From the NCBI RefSeq assembly GCF_016862315.1, contig NZ_BOMS01000133.1, positions 1 to 64,000 on the forward strand: 64,000 nt of DNA, written 5' to 3'. The position numbers and the translations under genes are program-made. The stretch comes from Actinoplanes palleronii. Its GTDB lineage: Bacteria > Actinomycetota > Actinomycetes > Mycobacteriales > Micromonosporaceae. Below the pieces are notes generated by a model. That model was given only the letters and a program-made list of their open reading frames with translations, did no database searches and was not told where the DNA came from. Each line of letters starts with the position of its first letter. The stretch's first letter is position 1. Below are positions 26,915 through 37,935 of the stretch, piece by piece.

Positions 26915-27461
26915 GCGGTAAGACTCCTCATAAATCCGGCTCCGCCGTATGCGCGCGCGGTACGTTGCCGACCGCATCGCACAATATACGTACGTCAAGA
27001 GCCTGTGGGCCCTCGGCCGAAAGAGCGGAAAGCGACATCTCGCGAGGTACTCGGCGATTCACGGCGATCGTCGTGTCGGCTGTCACACCGGTTCAATCCG
27101 CGTCTGACGCCTATCCGCCACTTGGATGCCGGCCGTTCCGCGACGCGGGATATCGTCGCCTGGCGGGAACCGGCGGAGCGGGGGAAGTCGGTGCGGTCAT
27201 TGTCAAGCGTCTGTTCGCACGGGACCGGCGCACCGGACGGCCCGAGCGGGTGGCGGTCCGGACCGGCGTGGGTCGGAGCCTGTGGCAATATTCGGTCCGG
27301 TGGCGGCAGCCCGCGCCGGCGGGGCGCTAAGGTCAGCCCGGGCCGGGGACATCACCCGCAGCGGCGCGCGTGCAGACGTCGGTTTCCGGTCCGGTAACCA
27401 GGGAAAAATCAGGGGAGTTCTCGTTGACCGTCCACATCGGCTTCATTCGTCGGGAAGCCTG
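26915..27461. other. 547-bp divergent gap
   Basis: Between the beta-helix gene and the 27462 acyltransferase. An AT-rich spot at 26980-26998 contains TATATT on the minus strand, a plausible -10 for the beta-helix gene. Nothing else is recognisable; no frame looks coding. Confidence 0.45.
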
Positions 27462-28322
27462 ATGGCCGCGAAGTTGGCCCCGATCACCGCGGCCGAGATC
27501 CCCGCAGTCGCCCGCTTCCTGCACGAGCACCTCAACTCCCGCGTCCCGGCGCAGGCCTGGGAACGTGCCGTCCAGGTGCCGTGGAAGGTCTCCGCGCCGA
27601 ACCACGGCTTCCTGCTGCGCGACGACGACGGCCGGGTGGTCGGCGCGTACCTCGCGTTCTACTCCGAGCGCACCATCGGCGGCCAGGTGCGCAAGTTCTG
27701 CAACCTCGGCGCCTGGTGCGTGCTGCCGGAGCAGCGGTTCCACAGCCTCAAGCTGCTCAAGGCGCTGCTCGGCCAGCCGGGGTACGAGTTCACCGACCTC
27801 TCGCCGAGCGGCACCGTGGTGCCGATGAACACCCGGCTCGGCTTCACGTTCCTGGACACCGCCACCTCGGTCACACCGAACCTGCCCTGGCCGGCGCTGC
27901 CGCTGGGCGCGCGGGTGAGCGCCGATCCGGCCGTGCTGGAGAACACCCTGACCGGCGCGGACCTGCAGATCTACCGGGACCACGCGGGCACCGCCGCGGC
28001 GCGGCACGTGGTGCTCACCCGCGGCGGGAAGTACTGCTACGTGGTCTTCCGCACCGACCGGCGCAAGGGCCTGCCGTTCTTCGCGTCGATCCTGCACGTC
28101 AGCGACCCGGAGCTGTTCCGCGCGATGCTGCGCCGCTTCCAAAGCCACCTGCTGCTCCGGCACGGGATCCCGGCGATGCTGGCCGAGCCGCGCGTGATCG
28201 GGCACCGACCACCGCTGTCCCGGATGCTGGCCGCCCCGCGCCGCAAGATGTTCCGCAGCGCCGACCTCCAGGATCACGACATCGACTATCTCTACAGCGA
28301 GCTGACCTGCCTGAGCTGGTGA
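27462..28322 (+). CDS. GNAT-like acyltransferase of the amino-acyl module
   Basis: 286 residues. GNAT-type features sit in the N-terminal half: LLRDDDGRVVGAYLAFYSERTIGG, then CNLGAWCVLPEQRFHSLKLLKALL, the position where GNATs bind the pantetheine arm, and FTDLSPSGTVVPMNTRLGFTFLD. The C-terminal half is less conserved, with a basic end (RRKMFRSADLQDHDIDYLYSELTCLSW, in part). ATG at 27462 follows GGGAAGC. It is 37 bp upstream of an AMP-ligase, decarboxylase and ACP, so the likely role is transfer of an ACP-bound acyl group to a sugar amine or hydroxyl. This is inferred from context; the family alone does not give the substrate. Confidence 0.72.
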   Translation: MAAKLAPITAAEIPAVARFLHEHLNSRVPAQAWERAVQVPWKVSAPNHGFLLRDDDGRVVGAYLAFYSERTIGGQVRKFCNLGAWCVLPEQRFHSLKLLKALLGQPGYEFTDLSPSGTVVPMNTRLGFTFLDTATSVTPNLPWPALPLGARVSADPAVLENTLTGADLQIYRDHAGTAAARHVVLTRGGKYCYVVFRTDRRKGLPFFASILHVSDPELFRAMLRRFQSHLLLRHGIPAMLAEPRVIGHRPPLSRMLAAPRRKMFRSADLQDHDIDYLYSELTCLSW

Positions 28323-28359
28323 CACCGGCCGCGCTGTTTCCACCCTCACCAGAAAAGGT

Positions 28360-29930
<1,571 letters not shown>

Positions 29931-29934
<4 letters not shown>

Positions 29935-31157
29935 CCCAGCACCCCTCCGCCGCCGCCTTCGCGCAGATCGACGGCGAGCTCGCCGTCGGTGGCGTACCGG
30001 TCGGCCGGCTCGCCGAGCGGATCGGCAGCACGCCGTTCTTCGCCTACGACCGGGCGCTGATCACCGAGCGGGTCGCTCTGCTGCGTGCCACCCTGCCGGC
30101 CGCGCTGCAGCTCAAGTACGCCATCAAGGCCAACCCGATGCCCGCCGTGGTGCAGCAGCTCAGCGGCCTGGTCGACGCGCTCGACGTGGCCTCGGCGCTG
30201 GAGATGCGGGTCGCGCTGGACACCCCGATGCCGGCGAGCAAGGTGAGCTTCGCCGGGCCCGGCAAGACCGACGCCGAGCTGCGCCAGGCGGTCGCCGCCG
30301 GCGTCACCGTCGAGCTGGAGTCGGCGAACGAGGCCGCCCGGCTGGCGCGCGCCGGTGAGTCGCTGGGCATCCGCCCCCGCGTTGCCGTACGCGTGAACCC
30401 GGACTTCGCGGTCAAGGGCTCCGGCATGCGGATGGGCGGTGGCCCCCAGCAGTTCGGTGTCGACGCGGAGCTGGTGCCGGAACTGTTGAAGGATCTGGCC
30501 GGCACCGACCTCGAGGTGCTGGGCTTCCACGTGTTCGCCGGGTCGCAGAACCTGCGCGCGGACATCATCTGCGAGGCTCAACGTCGTACCGTGGAACTGC
30601 TCTTGCGTCTTGCCGAAGACGCGCCGGAAGCGGTCCGCTATCTGAACCTCGGCGGGGGTTTCGGTATCCCCTACACCGACCGTGACGTGCCGCTGGACCT
30701 GGCCGCGATCGGCGCGAACCTGGACACGCTGATCAGCGACGAGATCGCGCCCCGGCTGCCGGACGCGCAGGTAGTGATCGAACTCGGTCGTTACCTGGTC
30801 GGCGAGGCCGGCGTCTACGTGACCCGGGTCGTCGACCGCAAGGTGTCGCGCGGCAAGACCTACCTGGTCGTCGACGGCGGCATGCACCACCAGCTCGCCG
30901 CGTCCGGCAACTTCGGCCAGGTGATCCGGCGCAACTACCCGATCGCGGTGGCCAACCGGGTCGCCGCCGAGCCGGTCGAGCCGGTCACCGTGGTCGGCTC
31001 GCTGTGCACCCCGCTGGACCTGCTCGGCGACAACGTGACGCTGCCCGAGGCGTCGGTCGGCGACCTCATCGTGATCTACCAGGCCGGCGCGTACGGCCTG
31101 ACCGCCAGCCCCACCGCATTCCTCAGCCACCCGGCGCCCGCCGAGGTGCTCCTGTGA
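29931..31157 (+). CDS. Fold-III PLP-dependent decarboxylase (DapDC/BtrK-like)
   Basis: 408 residues, alanine-racemase-type barrel plus beta domain. The Schiff-base lysine is in YAIKANP (K66), the phosphate-binding glycines in NLGGGFGIPY, FHVFAGSQ replaces the usual HIGSQ, ELGRYLVGEAG holds the substrate-binding Arg, and C359 (GSLCTPLD) is the catalytic cysteine from the partner subunit. Free diaminopimelate decarboxylases serve lysine synthesis, but here the gene is locked between an AMP-ligase and an ACP (GTGA overlap with the former; 26 bp to the latter). That arrangement matches BtrK of butirosin synthesis, which decarboxylates an ACP-bound glutamate. Substrate here is unknown. Confidence 0.85.
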
Positions 31158-31183
31158 CCCCCACCGCCTCCGGAGGCAAGAGC

Positions 31184-31444
31184 ATGGAACTGACCGGTAC
31201 GACGATCGAGGACACCAAGGCCGTGCTGGTCTCCGTGCTGGGCATCGAGGATCGCGCCGCGAGCATCGGCGCCGGCACCGAGCTGCTGGGCAGCCTGCCC
31301 GAGCTGGACTCGATGGCCGTGCTCGAGCTGGTCGCCGCGCTCGAGGAGAAGTTCAGCATCACCATCGACGACGACGACGTGACCGCCGACGCCTTCGAGA
31401 CCCTCGGCACCCTCGCCGCGCTGGTCGACGAGAAGCTGTCCTGA
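31184..31444 (+). CDS. Acyl carrier protein
   Basis: 86 residues, acidic, four-helix ACP. The phosphopantetheine site is Ser43 in LPELDSMAVLEL, followed by the helix-III string EKFSITIDDDDV. ATG at 31184 is preceded by GGAGGC at ideal spacing; a GTG at 31154 overlapping the decarboxylase stop would add ten residues and is less likely. Not linked to fatty-acid or polyketide genes. It closes the acyltransferase-ligase-decarboxylase-ACP module and is 6 bp ahead of a glycosyltransferase, tying the module to the glycan operon. Confidence 0.9.
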   Translation: MELTGTTIEDTKAVLVSVLGIEDRAASIGAGTELLGSLPELDSMAVLELVAALEEKFSITIDDDDVTADAFETLGTLAALVDEKLS

Positions 31445-31450
31445 TCCTCC

Positions 31451-32527
31451 ATGAGCGTGCGTACCGCCCCTCGTCCGTTGACCACCCGGCCCACGGTCTC
31501 GGTGGTGATCCCCTGTTACAACTACGGTCACTTCCTGCCGCAGTGCGTCGCGAGCGTGCAGTCCCAGGGTGACCAGGTCGATCTCGAGATCATCATCGTC
31601 GACGACAAGTCACCGGACGGCAGCGTCGAGGTGGCCTACAAGCTCGCCGCCGACGACAGCCGGATCCGGGTGATCGCGAACGAGGTCAACAAGCGGCACA
31701 TCGCGACGTACAACACCGGTCTGGACGCCGCGACCGGTGACTACGTGGTGCTGCTCTCCGCCGACGACCTGCTGGCGCCGGGCGCGCTGGGCCGGGCCTG
31801 TGCCCTGCTCGAGGCGCACCCGGAGGTCGGTTTCGTCTACGGCTTCTGCCCGGACTTCAACGAGCAGCCGCCGCCGCCGAAGACCGACGTACGGTCCTGG
31901 TCGGTGTGGTCCGGCGAGGAGTGGCTGGCCGAGCTGACCCGCCGCGGCCACAACGTGGTGATGTGCCCCGAGGTCGTCATGCGCACCTCGGTCTACCGCG
32001 AGCTCGGCGGGTACGAGGCCCGGCTGCCGGCCACCGCCGACTTCTACCTGTGGATGGCCGCGGCCACCCGCGGGTCGGTCGGCCGGGTCAACGGCACCGA
32101 CCAGGCGTACTACCGGGTGCACGGCAACAACATGCACATCGAGCAGTACGCCGGCGTCTACACCGACATGGCCGGGCGTCGTCAGGCGTTCGACGTGCTC
32201 TTCGCCGACCACCGCGATCACCTGCCCGACCCGGACCGGCTGGAGCCGGCCGTGCGGCGGGTGCTGGCCAAGGACGCGTTGGTGCTGGCGTGCCGGGCGT
32301 ACGACCGGGGTGACGAGAAGATGTTCGCCCAGGCCAAGGAGTTCATGGACTTCGCCGCCGAGACGGACAGCTCGGTCAAGGACACCGCGCTGTGGCGGGC
32401 CACCGCCAAGCGCATCGACCGGCACAAGAACGGCCGGGGTCGCGCGCCGCTGCACCACGTGGCCGCGGTCCTCGACGACCTGCAGGGCAAGGTGCGCTGG
32501 CGCCGGTGGCGCCGGTACGGCCTGTGA
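31451..32527 (+). CDS. Family 2 glycosyltransferase (paralogue A)
   Basis: 358 residues. VSVVIPCYNYGHFLPQCVASV, IIVDDKSPDGS, and LLSADDLLAPGAL (DxD-type) show a GT2 fold. SWSVWSGEEWLAEL and RRQAFDVLF recur in the glycosyltransferase at 34053, so the two are paralogues. No TM helices; cytoplasmic. Overlaps the flippase gene (GTGA). Confidence 0.87.
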   Translation: MSVRTAPRPLTTRPTVSVVIPCYNYGHFLPQCVASVQSQGDQVDLEIIIVDDKSPDGSVEVAYKLAADDSRIRVIANEVNKRHIATYNTGLDAATGDYVVLLSADDLLAPGALGRACALLEAHPEVGFVYGFCPDFNEQPPPPKTDVRSWSVWSGEEWLAELTRRGHNVVMCPEVVMRTSVYRELGGYEARLPATADFYLWMAAATRGSVGRVNGTDQAYYRVHGNNMHIEQYAGVYTDMAGRRQAFDVLFADHRDHLPDPDRLEPAVRRVLAKDALVLACRAYDRGDEKMFAQAKEFMDFAAETDSSVKDTALWRATAKRIDRHKNGRGRAPLHHVAAVLDDLQGKVRWRRWRRYGL

Positions 32528-34056
32528 GCGCCGAGACCGCCACCGGCTCCACCACCGGTGGCCTCGGCAAGATGCTGGCGAAGGCGGCGTTCTGGAGCGC
32601 GGCCAACACCGCGCTGCTGCGCCTCGGCCAGCTCGCGATCAGCATCGTCATCGCCCGGCTGGTCGCGCCGGACGAGTTCGGTGTGTTCGTGGTGGCGCTC
32701 ACCGTCTACCAGATCGTGATCAGCTTCAGCGAGTTCGGGGTCAGCACCGCGCTGGTCCGGGAGATCGACAACGCGGATCGGATCGGGCCCACGGTGGCCA
32801 CCATCGCGATCGTCAGCAGCAGTGCGCTGGCGGTTCTGATGTTCCTCAGCGCGCCCTGGATCTCCAGTGCGCTGGGCGCTCCGGCGGCGGCCGACGCGGT
32901 GCGGGTGCTGGCCATCCCGCTGCTGCTGGCCGGCCCGACCGCGGTGCCGGCCGCGCTGATGGCCCGGGACTTCCAGCAGGGCCGCAAGATGATCACCGAC
33001 GTGAGCAGCTTCGTGGTCGCCAACGGCCTGCTGCTGATCCTGGCGATCAACGGTGGCGGCGTGATGGCGCTGGCCTGGTCCCGGGTCGCCGGTCAGGTCG
33101 CCTCGGCGGTGCTGATCTTCATCGTCTCGACCAAGAACTACCGGCCCGGGTTCGACAAGCGGGAGGCCAAGCGCCTGCTGCGCTTCGGCATGCCGCTGGC
33201 CGGCGCGAACATCGCCGGCTTCACCCTGGCCAACGTCGACTTCATGGTGATCGGCCGGCTCGCCGGGGCCACCCAGCTGGGCTATTACAACCTGGCGTTC
33301 ACGGTGTCGAGCTGGCCGCCGAACGTGTTCACGGTGATCCTCTACAGCGTCACGCTCCCGGCGCTGGCCCGGGTCAAGGGCGGCATCACCGAGATCACCC
33401 GGCACGTGTCGGCCGCGCTGTCGGCACTGTGCGCGGCGTCGTTCCCGGTCACCACGGCCTGCGTGGTGCTCGCGCACCCGCTGGTCACGCTGGTCTACGG
33501 GGACCGGTGGGCACCGGCCGCGACCATCCTGGGCGTACTGGCGATCTTCGGCTCGATCCGCGTGATCATCTCGCTCTTCTCCGACGTGCTGGTCGCGCTG
33601 GAGAAGACGAACCGGCTGTTCCACCTGCAACTGGTGTGGCTGGCCGTGCTCACCCCGGTGATGATCCTCGGTGTGATGTGGGGCGACGGCATCGGCGCCG
33701 GCGTGGCCCAGGTCGCGGTGTCGCTGCTGGTGGTCACCCCGATCTATCTGGTGGTGCTGGTCCGGTCGGCCGGGCTGCCGCTGGAGCCGCTGGTCCGTCC
33801 GGTCGTGCTGCCGCTGCTCGCGGCGATCGCGTCCGGGGTGGCCGCACACTTCGCCGCCGAGACGGTGGACAGCGCCCTGGCCAAGCTGGTCGTCGGGCTG
33901 CTCGCGCTGCTCGCGGTGTACCTGCTGGTGCTCGGCCGCTGGCTGCTGCGTCTGGTCAAGGAGCTGAAGGCGCTCTACGGCCGCCAGCCCCTGTCCGAGG
34001 CCGACACGCAGGTGATCGCGCTGAGCGAATTGAAGAAAGAAGAGGAACTGCTGTGA
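32524..34056 (+). CDS. Wzx-like lipid-linked oligosaccharide flippase (MATE/MOP superfamily)
   Basis: 510 residues, twelve to fourteen predicted helices spread along the protein. The N-terminal block (AAFWSAANTALLRLGQLAIS, VAPDEFGVFVVALTVYQI) and the middle (LRFGMPLAGANIAGFTLANVDFMVIGRLAG in part) are typical of the polysaccharide-export branch. It would move undecaprenyl-linked repeat units across the membrane for the polymerase at 24302. GTG start overlaps the upstream stop; its own stop overlaps the next glycosyltransferase, with GAAAGAAGAGG ahead of that start. Confidence 0.88.
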   Translation: MSAETATGSTTGGLGKMLAKAAFWSAANTALLRLGQLAISIVIARLVAPDEFGVFVVALTVYQIVISFSEFGVSTALVREIDNADRIGPTVATIAIVSSSALAVLMFLSAPWISSALGAPAAADAVRVLAIPLLLAGPTAVPAALMARDFQQGRKMITDVSSFVVANGLLLILAINGGGVMALAWSRVAGQVASAVLIFIVSTKNYRPGFDKREAKRLLRFGMPLAGANIAGFTLANVDFMVIGRLAGATQLGYYNLAFTVSSWPPNVFTVILYSVTLPALARVKGGITEITRHVSAALSALCAASFPVTTACVVLAHPLVTLVYGDRWAPAATILGVLAIFGSIRVIISLFSDVLVALEKTNRLFHLQLVWLAVLTPVMILGVMWGDGIGAGVAQVAVSLLVVTPIYLVVLVRSAGLPLEPLVRPVVLPLLAAIASGVAAHFAAETVDSALAKLVVGLLALLAVYLLVLGRWLLRLVKELKALYGRQPLSEADTQVIALSELKKEEELL

Positions 34057-35147
34057 GCCGGCTGACCGAACGCGCCCGGGTCTCCACGCCCGAGCCCACG
34101 CCCGCCCGCGGCGCGCTGATCTCGGTGGTCATCCCGACCTACAACTACGGCCACTTCCTGCCGCAGAGCGTCGGCAGCGTGCTCGCCCAGCAGGGTGTCG
34201 AGACCGAGGTGATCGTGGTCGACGACTTCTCGACCGACGACACCGCCGAGGTGGCCGCGAAGATGGCCGCCGCCGACCCCCGGGTCAAGCTGGTCCGCAA
34301 CCCGACCAACCACGGCCCGTGCGTCGCGTTCAACGACGGCCTGGCCGTGGCGACCGGCGAGTTCGTGGTCCGGCTCGACGCCGACGACCTGATCACCACC
34401 GGCTCGTTCCAGCGCGCGGTGGCCCTGTTCGACAGGTTCCCCGAGGTCGGCCTGGTCTACGGCCACCCGCTGCACTTCGAGACCGAGACGCCGCCGGAAC
34501 CCCGCACGGACGTGGAGTCGTGGTCGATCTGGTCCGGCGAGGACTGGATCGCCGAACGCTGCCGGCTCGGCGTCAACTGCATCACCACCCCGGAAGCCAT
34601 CGTGCGGGCCAGCGTCTATGCCGAGATGGGCCCGTGGGACACCCGGATGCGCTACGCCTGCGACATGGAGGCCTGGATGCGGGCCGCCGCGGTCGCCGAC
34701 GTCGGCCGGATCAACGGACCGGACCAGGCCCTGCACCGCGAACACAGCGCCAGCCTGAGCGTCAACGCCGGCTCCGGCCGCCTGCTCGACCTGCGCGAAC
34801 GCCGCGTCGCCTTCGACGTCCTCTTCGAAGGCCCGGGCGGTAAGCTGCCCCGCGGCGCCGAACTGCACGAGACCGCCCGCCGCTCCCTGGCGATCGAGGC
34901 CCTGGACGCCTCCTGCCACGCCTTCGACCGCGGCCTGACCGGCGACGAGCCGATCGACGAGTACATCGCGTTCGCCCTGGAGACCTACCCCCGCGCCAAG
35001 GAACTCCCGCACTGGCGCGGCCTGCTCCGCCGCCAGCGCATCGGCGCCAAGGCCTCGCCCTACGTCCCGCTCTTCTTCGCCAACGCGGTCCGCTGGCGAG
35101 TCCGCAACGACATCAACCGCCGCCGCTGGGAACGCAAGGGCGTCTAG
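34053..35147 (+). CDS. Family 2 glycosyltransferase (paralogue B)
   Basis: 364 residues. ISVVIPTYNYGHFLPQSVGSV, VIVVDDFSTDDT and VVRLDADDLITTG give the GT2 core with DAD metal motif. SWSIWSGEDWIAER and ERRVAFDVLF match paralogue A at 31451, suggesting duplication followed by divergence. GTG start coupled to the flippase by GTGA. Last gene of the 27462-35147 run; followed by inverted-repeat element 2. Confidence 0.88.
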   Translation: MSRLTERARVSTPEPTPARGALISVVIPTYNYGHFLPQSVGSVLAQQGVETEVIVVDDFSTDDTAEVAAKMAAADPRVKLVRNPTNHGPCVAFNDGLAVATGEFVVRLDADDLITTGSFQRAVALFDRFPEVGLVYGHPLHFETETPPEPRTDVESWSIWSGEDWIAERCRLGVNCITTPEAIVRASVYAEMGPWDTRMRYACDMEAWMRAAAVADVGRINGPDQALHREHSASLSVNAGSGRLLDLRERRVAFDVLFEGPGGKLPRGAELHETARRSLAIEALDASCHAFDRGLTGDEPIDEYIAFALETYPRAKELPHWRGLLRRQRIGAKASPYVPLFFANAVRWRVRNDINRRRWERKGV

Positions 35148-35286
35148 GTCCAGGCAGGCGTCCACTTCCGGTCAACCCTTATGCGGTACGAATACCGAGC
35201 GCCCCACCGCAGGCTACAAGCCACGCCCCGGGCCGGTCTCGCGCCAGACCGCGCCCACCCCGGACCGCAGCGCGCCCCCGGGTCTT

Positions 35287-35339
35287 GGCTGGTCCCCAGG
35301 GGTGTCTCAGCGCTGCTGAGACACCCCTGGCGGCCAGCC
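35287..35339. repeat. 53-nt palindrome, element 2, first
   Basis: GGCTGG...CCAGCC ends; inner stem CCAGGGGTGTCTCAGC with its complement around a tiny loop. Confidence 0.9.
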
Positions 35340-35377
35340 TGCTGCCCGCACCGGACAGCGGTCTGCTCCTGGTTCTT

Positions 35378-35430
35378 GGCTGGTCCCCAGGGGTGTCTCA
35401 CCGAGGGTGAGACACCCCTGAGAGCCAGCC
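35378..35430. repeat. 53-nt palindrome, element 2, second
   Basis: Same ends; inner stem CAGGGGTGTCTCACC / GGTGAGACACCCCTG around a short loop. The left halves of both units share TTGGCTGGTCCCCAGGGGTG, so the second looks like a duplicate of the first. Confidence 0.9.
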
Positions 35431-35586
35431 GGCGGCCGGGAGGCGCGCTGCGGCCGGGAGTGGGAGCGGTGTCGCGTCGGCCTCACGGGCGGGACTCGGC
35501 TCGTAGCCTGCGGACGGGCGCTCCGTAGTCGTACCACATGGGTTTCGGGGTGAACCGGGAGCAGCGCGCGGTCTGATGAGAAGCGG

Positions 35587-36606
35587 TCAGCCTCGGACTA
35601 CCGCGGGGGACCAGGCGTCCTGGACCAGCAGCTGGGGTTGGCCGGAGCCGTCGGCCGGGACCTGCCAGACGTCGCTGGAGGCGGAGCCGGCACCCTCGCG
35701 GGGCAAGCCGTAGACGACCGTCTTGTCGTCGAGCCACTCGGCCTGGTCGTCGATGCTGCGGGTTTCGGCGAGTTCGGTGACCGTGCCGGTGCGGAGATCG
35801 TAAACGGACAGGCGCCACTTGCCGGCCGGGAGGTCGCCGTGTTTCTTGAAGGCGATCCGGGTGCCGTCGGGGGAGAGGGACGGGCATTCGACGTCGCCGT
35901 GCACCGAGGTGACCGTCCGGGCCTTGAGGCTGCCCTTGACCAGCCAGGTCTTGCCGCCGGAGGACGCGGTGGCATAGAACCCGTCGTCGTCGGCGAACGT
36001 GACGCCCCACAGGTTCTTGTCCGAGGCGGTGATCACCTTGCCGTCGGCGCGGAGCGTGAACTTCTCGATGTCGCCGACCACCTTGCCGTCGGTACGGGTC
36101 ACGATGGTGCGGGTGGAGAACTGGCCGGGGTTGGCGTAGGAGTCGCCGAAGACGAACGTGGTGGTGGCGATCAGCGAGCCGTCGCGGGAGAGCCGGGCGC
36201 GGCTGGGCAGCCCGGTCAGCGGCAGGTCGCGGACCGGCTTCCAGGACGTGTCGAGCAGCTGGGACTTGTACGTGGTGACCAGCCCCCGGTTCGCCGCCAG
36301 GCAGATGGTGTCGGCGCCGGTGGCGTAGACCCGCTCGCAGGCCACGCCGGTGAACGCCCGCGGGCCACCCGCCGCGGTCAGCGGGACCACCGCGATCTGG
36401 CCGTAGCCGTCACCGAGCGCGGTGCTGCGGAACACCAGGTGCGGCTGGGCGCGCAGCGCGGACAGGTCGCCGCCGGCCGCGACGGCGGGCGCCTCGGCGA
36501 CCGTGCGGGCCTGGTCCTGGTGGGACTTCCAGACGTACCCGGCGGCGCCGGTCGCACTGAGCACCAGGATCACACCGAGCGCGATGCCGCGCTGCTTGAC
36601 GTTCAT
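35587..36606 (-). CDS. TolB-like / beta-propeller protein with N-terminal membrane anchor
   Basis: 339 residues. A hydrophobic segment at about 8-24 (ALGVILVLSATGAAGYVW) anchors or exports the protein; the rest has repeated blade-like strings ending in SRDGS, RADGK, SPDGTRIAF, as in TolB/WD40-like propellers. No enzyme motif. ATG at 36606 overlaps the stop of the MFS gene (TGATG), so the two are co-translated, suggesting a partner role next to the transporter. Function unknown. Confidence 0.72.
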   Translation of the reverse strand: MNVKQRGIALGVILVLSATGAAGYVWKSHQDQARTVAEAPAVAAGGDLSALRAQPHLVFRSTALGDGYGQIAVVPLTAAGGPRAFTGVACERVYATGADTICLAANRGLVTTYKSQLLDTSWKPVRDLPLTGLPSRARLSRDGSLIATTTFVFGDSYANPGQFSTRTIVTRTDGKVVGDIEKFTLRADGKVITASDKNLWGVTFADDDGFYATASSGGKTWLVKGSLKARTVTSVHGDVECPSLSPDGTRIAFKKHGDLPAGKWRLSVYDLRTGTVTELAETRSIDDQAEWLDDKTVVYGLPREGAGSASSDVWQVPADGSGQPQLLVQDAWSPAVVRG

Positions 36607-37850
36607 CAGGCCACCTGGGCCCGGTCGATGCCGCGCAGCAGCCAGCCCGCGGCCGGCACCGCGAGGGCCAGCAGCGCGCCGAAGACCAGCAGCGACTGGC
36701 TGGGGCCCTGCAGGCTCCAGTAGACGCCGAACAGCAGCGACGACGCGAACCGGGCCAGCGCCACCACGGTCTGCGCGGCGGCGATCCCGCTGCCCCGGGT
36801 CTCCTCGGACACCAGGCGGCTGATCAGGGCGGGCAGCACGCCGTCGGTGGCCGCGTAGAAGACGCCGAGCAGCATCAGGGTGGTCAAGGTCAGGCCGAGC
36901 CCGCCGGCCGGCAGCGCGGCGAGCAGGTAGCTCAGCAGCAGCGCGCCGTGCCCGGCCACGAGGACCTTGGCCCGGCCGACCCGGTCGGCGAGCCGGCCCA
37001 GCGGCACGGCCAGGGCGAGGTAGGCGACGTTGGTGCCGACGTAGAGCAGCGGGAAGTAGGTGGCGGCGAAGTCGTCGCGCTCCTGCAGAGCCAGGTAGAG
37101 GAAACCGTCGCCGACGGTCAGCAGACCGAGCACCGCCGCGGCGATCAGCGGTTTGCGCAGCTTGCGGCCGCCGACCTCACGCAACACCACGCGGAACCCG
37201 ACACGCGCCTTCGCCGCGGCGGTCCGCAGATTCGGTACGAACAGCACGAGTACGGCGACACCGACGACGGCGAACGCGAACGACACCACGAAGATCGAAT
37301 CGTAGTCGCCGGGGACCGCGGCCAGCAGGGCGAACGCGACGAGCGGCCCGATCGCGGCGCCGATGGTGTCCAGCGTGCGGTGCACGCCGAACGCCCGGCC
37401 GAGCATCTTCGGGTCGGTGGACTCGGCGATCAGCGCGTCCCGCGGCGCGGTGCGCAGGCCCTTGCCGAGCCGGTCGCCGGTGACCACCGCGGTGATCGCG
37501 GCGAACCCGGCCGCGGGCAGCAGCGCGATCCGGCTGAGCGCGGAGGCGCCGTAACCGAGCACCGCGACCCACTTGGGCTGGCCGTGCCGGTCGGCCGCGT
37601 ACCCGCCGGCCAGCCGGACCAGCGCGCTGACGCCCTGGTACATGCCGTCCAGGAAGCCGTAGGCGACCGGGCTGAGCCCGACCACGGCGGTCAGGTAGAG
37701 CGGCAGGATCGAGGAGACGCTCTCCGACGAGATGTCGGTGAGCATGCTGACCACGCCGAGCAGGATGACGGTCGAGGAGACCCGCCGGACGGTGCTGCCG
37801 GACTCCGGTTCCTTGTCAGAGCCGGGTCGATCCCGCAGCGAGACGTACAT
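36606..37850 (-). CDS. MFS transporter
   Basis: 414 residues with twelve predicted helices. The MFS loop 2-3 motif is a variant: GGYAADRHGQPKWV; a matching loop (PLGRLADRVGRAK) occurs between TM8 and TM9. MLTDISSESVSSILPLYL near the N-terminus is characteristic of a drug/metabolite-efflux-like branch. Substrate unknown; position between polysaccharide genes makes export of a small glycan or precursor possible but unproven. Coupled to the propeller gene. Confidence 0.8.
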   Translation of the reverse strand: MYVSLRDRPGSDKEPESGSTVRRVSSTVILLGVVSMLTDISSESVSSILPLYLTAVVGLSPVAYGFLDGMYQGVSALVRLAGGYAADRHGQPKWVAVLGYGASALSRIALLPAAGFAAITAVVTGDRLGKGLRTAPRDALIAESTDPKMLGRAFGVHRTLDTIGAAIGPLVAFALLAAVPGDYDSIFVVSFAFAVVGVAVLVLFVPNLRTAAAKARVGFRVVLREVGGRKLRKPLIAAAVLGLLTVGDGFLYLALQERDDFAATYFPLLYVGTNVAYLALAVPLGRLADRVGRAKVLVAGHGALLLSYLLAALPAGGLGLTLTTLMLLGVFYAATDGVLPALISRLVSEETRGSGIAAAQTVVALARFASSLLFGVYWSLQGPSQSLLVFGALLALAVPAAGWLLRGIDRAQVA

Positions 37851-37874
37851 GTGTGGTGTTCCTGCCTTTCGCGC

Positions 37875-37913
37875 GTGCCCCCGGACACGCTACCGATGCG
37901 TGGCCGGGGGCAC
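37875..37913 (-). terminator. Hairpin after the 37936 gene
   Basis: GTGCCCCCGG (37875-37884) and CCGGGGGCAC (37904-37913) form a perfect 10-bp stem, 19-nt loop, no T tract. It lies between a large secreted-protein gene and the MFS gene on the same strand. Confidence 0.55.
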
Positions 37914-37935
37914 GTGGTCCGTTCCGCCTTACCTT

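Larger units (their letters stand above)
35181..35539. repeat. Long inverted-repeat element, copy 2 (~360 bp, non-coding)
   Basis: Left arm about 35181-35276 and right arm about 35442-35539 are reverse complements over some 92 positions with scattered mismatches: GGTACGAATACCGAGCGCC, CGCAGGCTACAAGCC, and the inner GGACCGCAGCGCGCC all have partners. The right arm is also directly homologous to the right arm of copy 1 (9714-9799). Two 53-nt palindromes sit in the middle. It separates convergent genes, as copy 1 does. Confidence 0.87.

Noticed and set aside
26983..26998. TTGACG plus TATATT as a promoter pair
   Set aside because: Only 4 bp separate the hexamers; TATATT alone could still be a -10.
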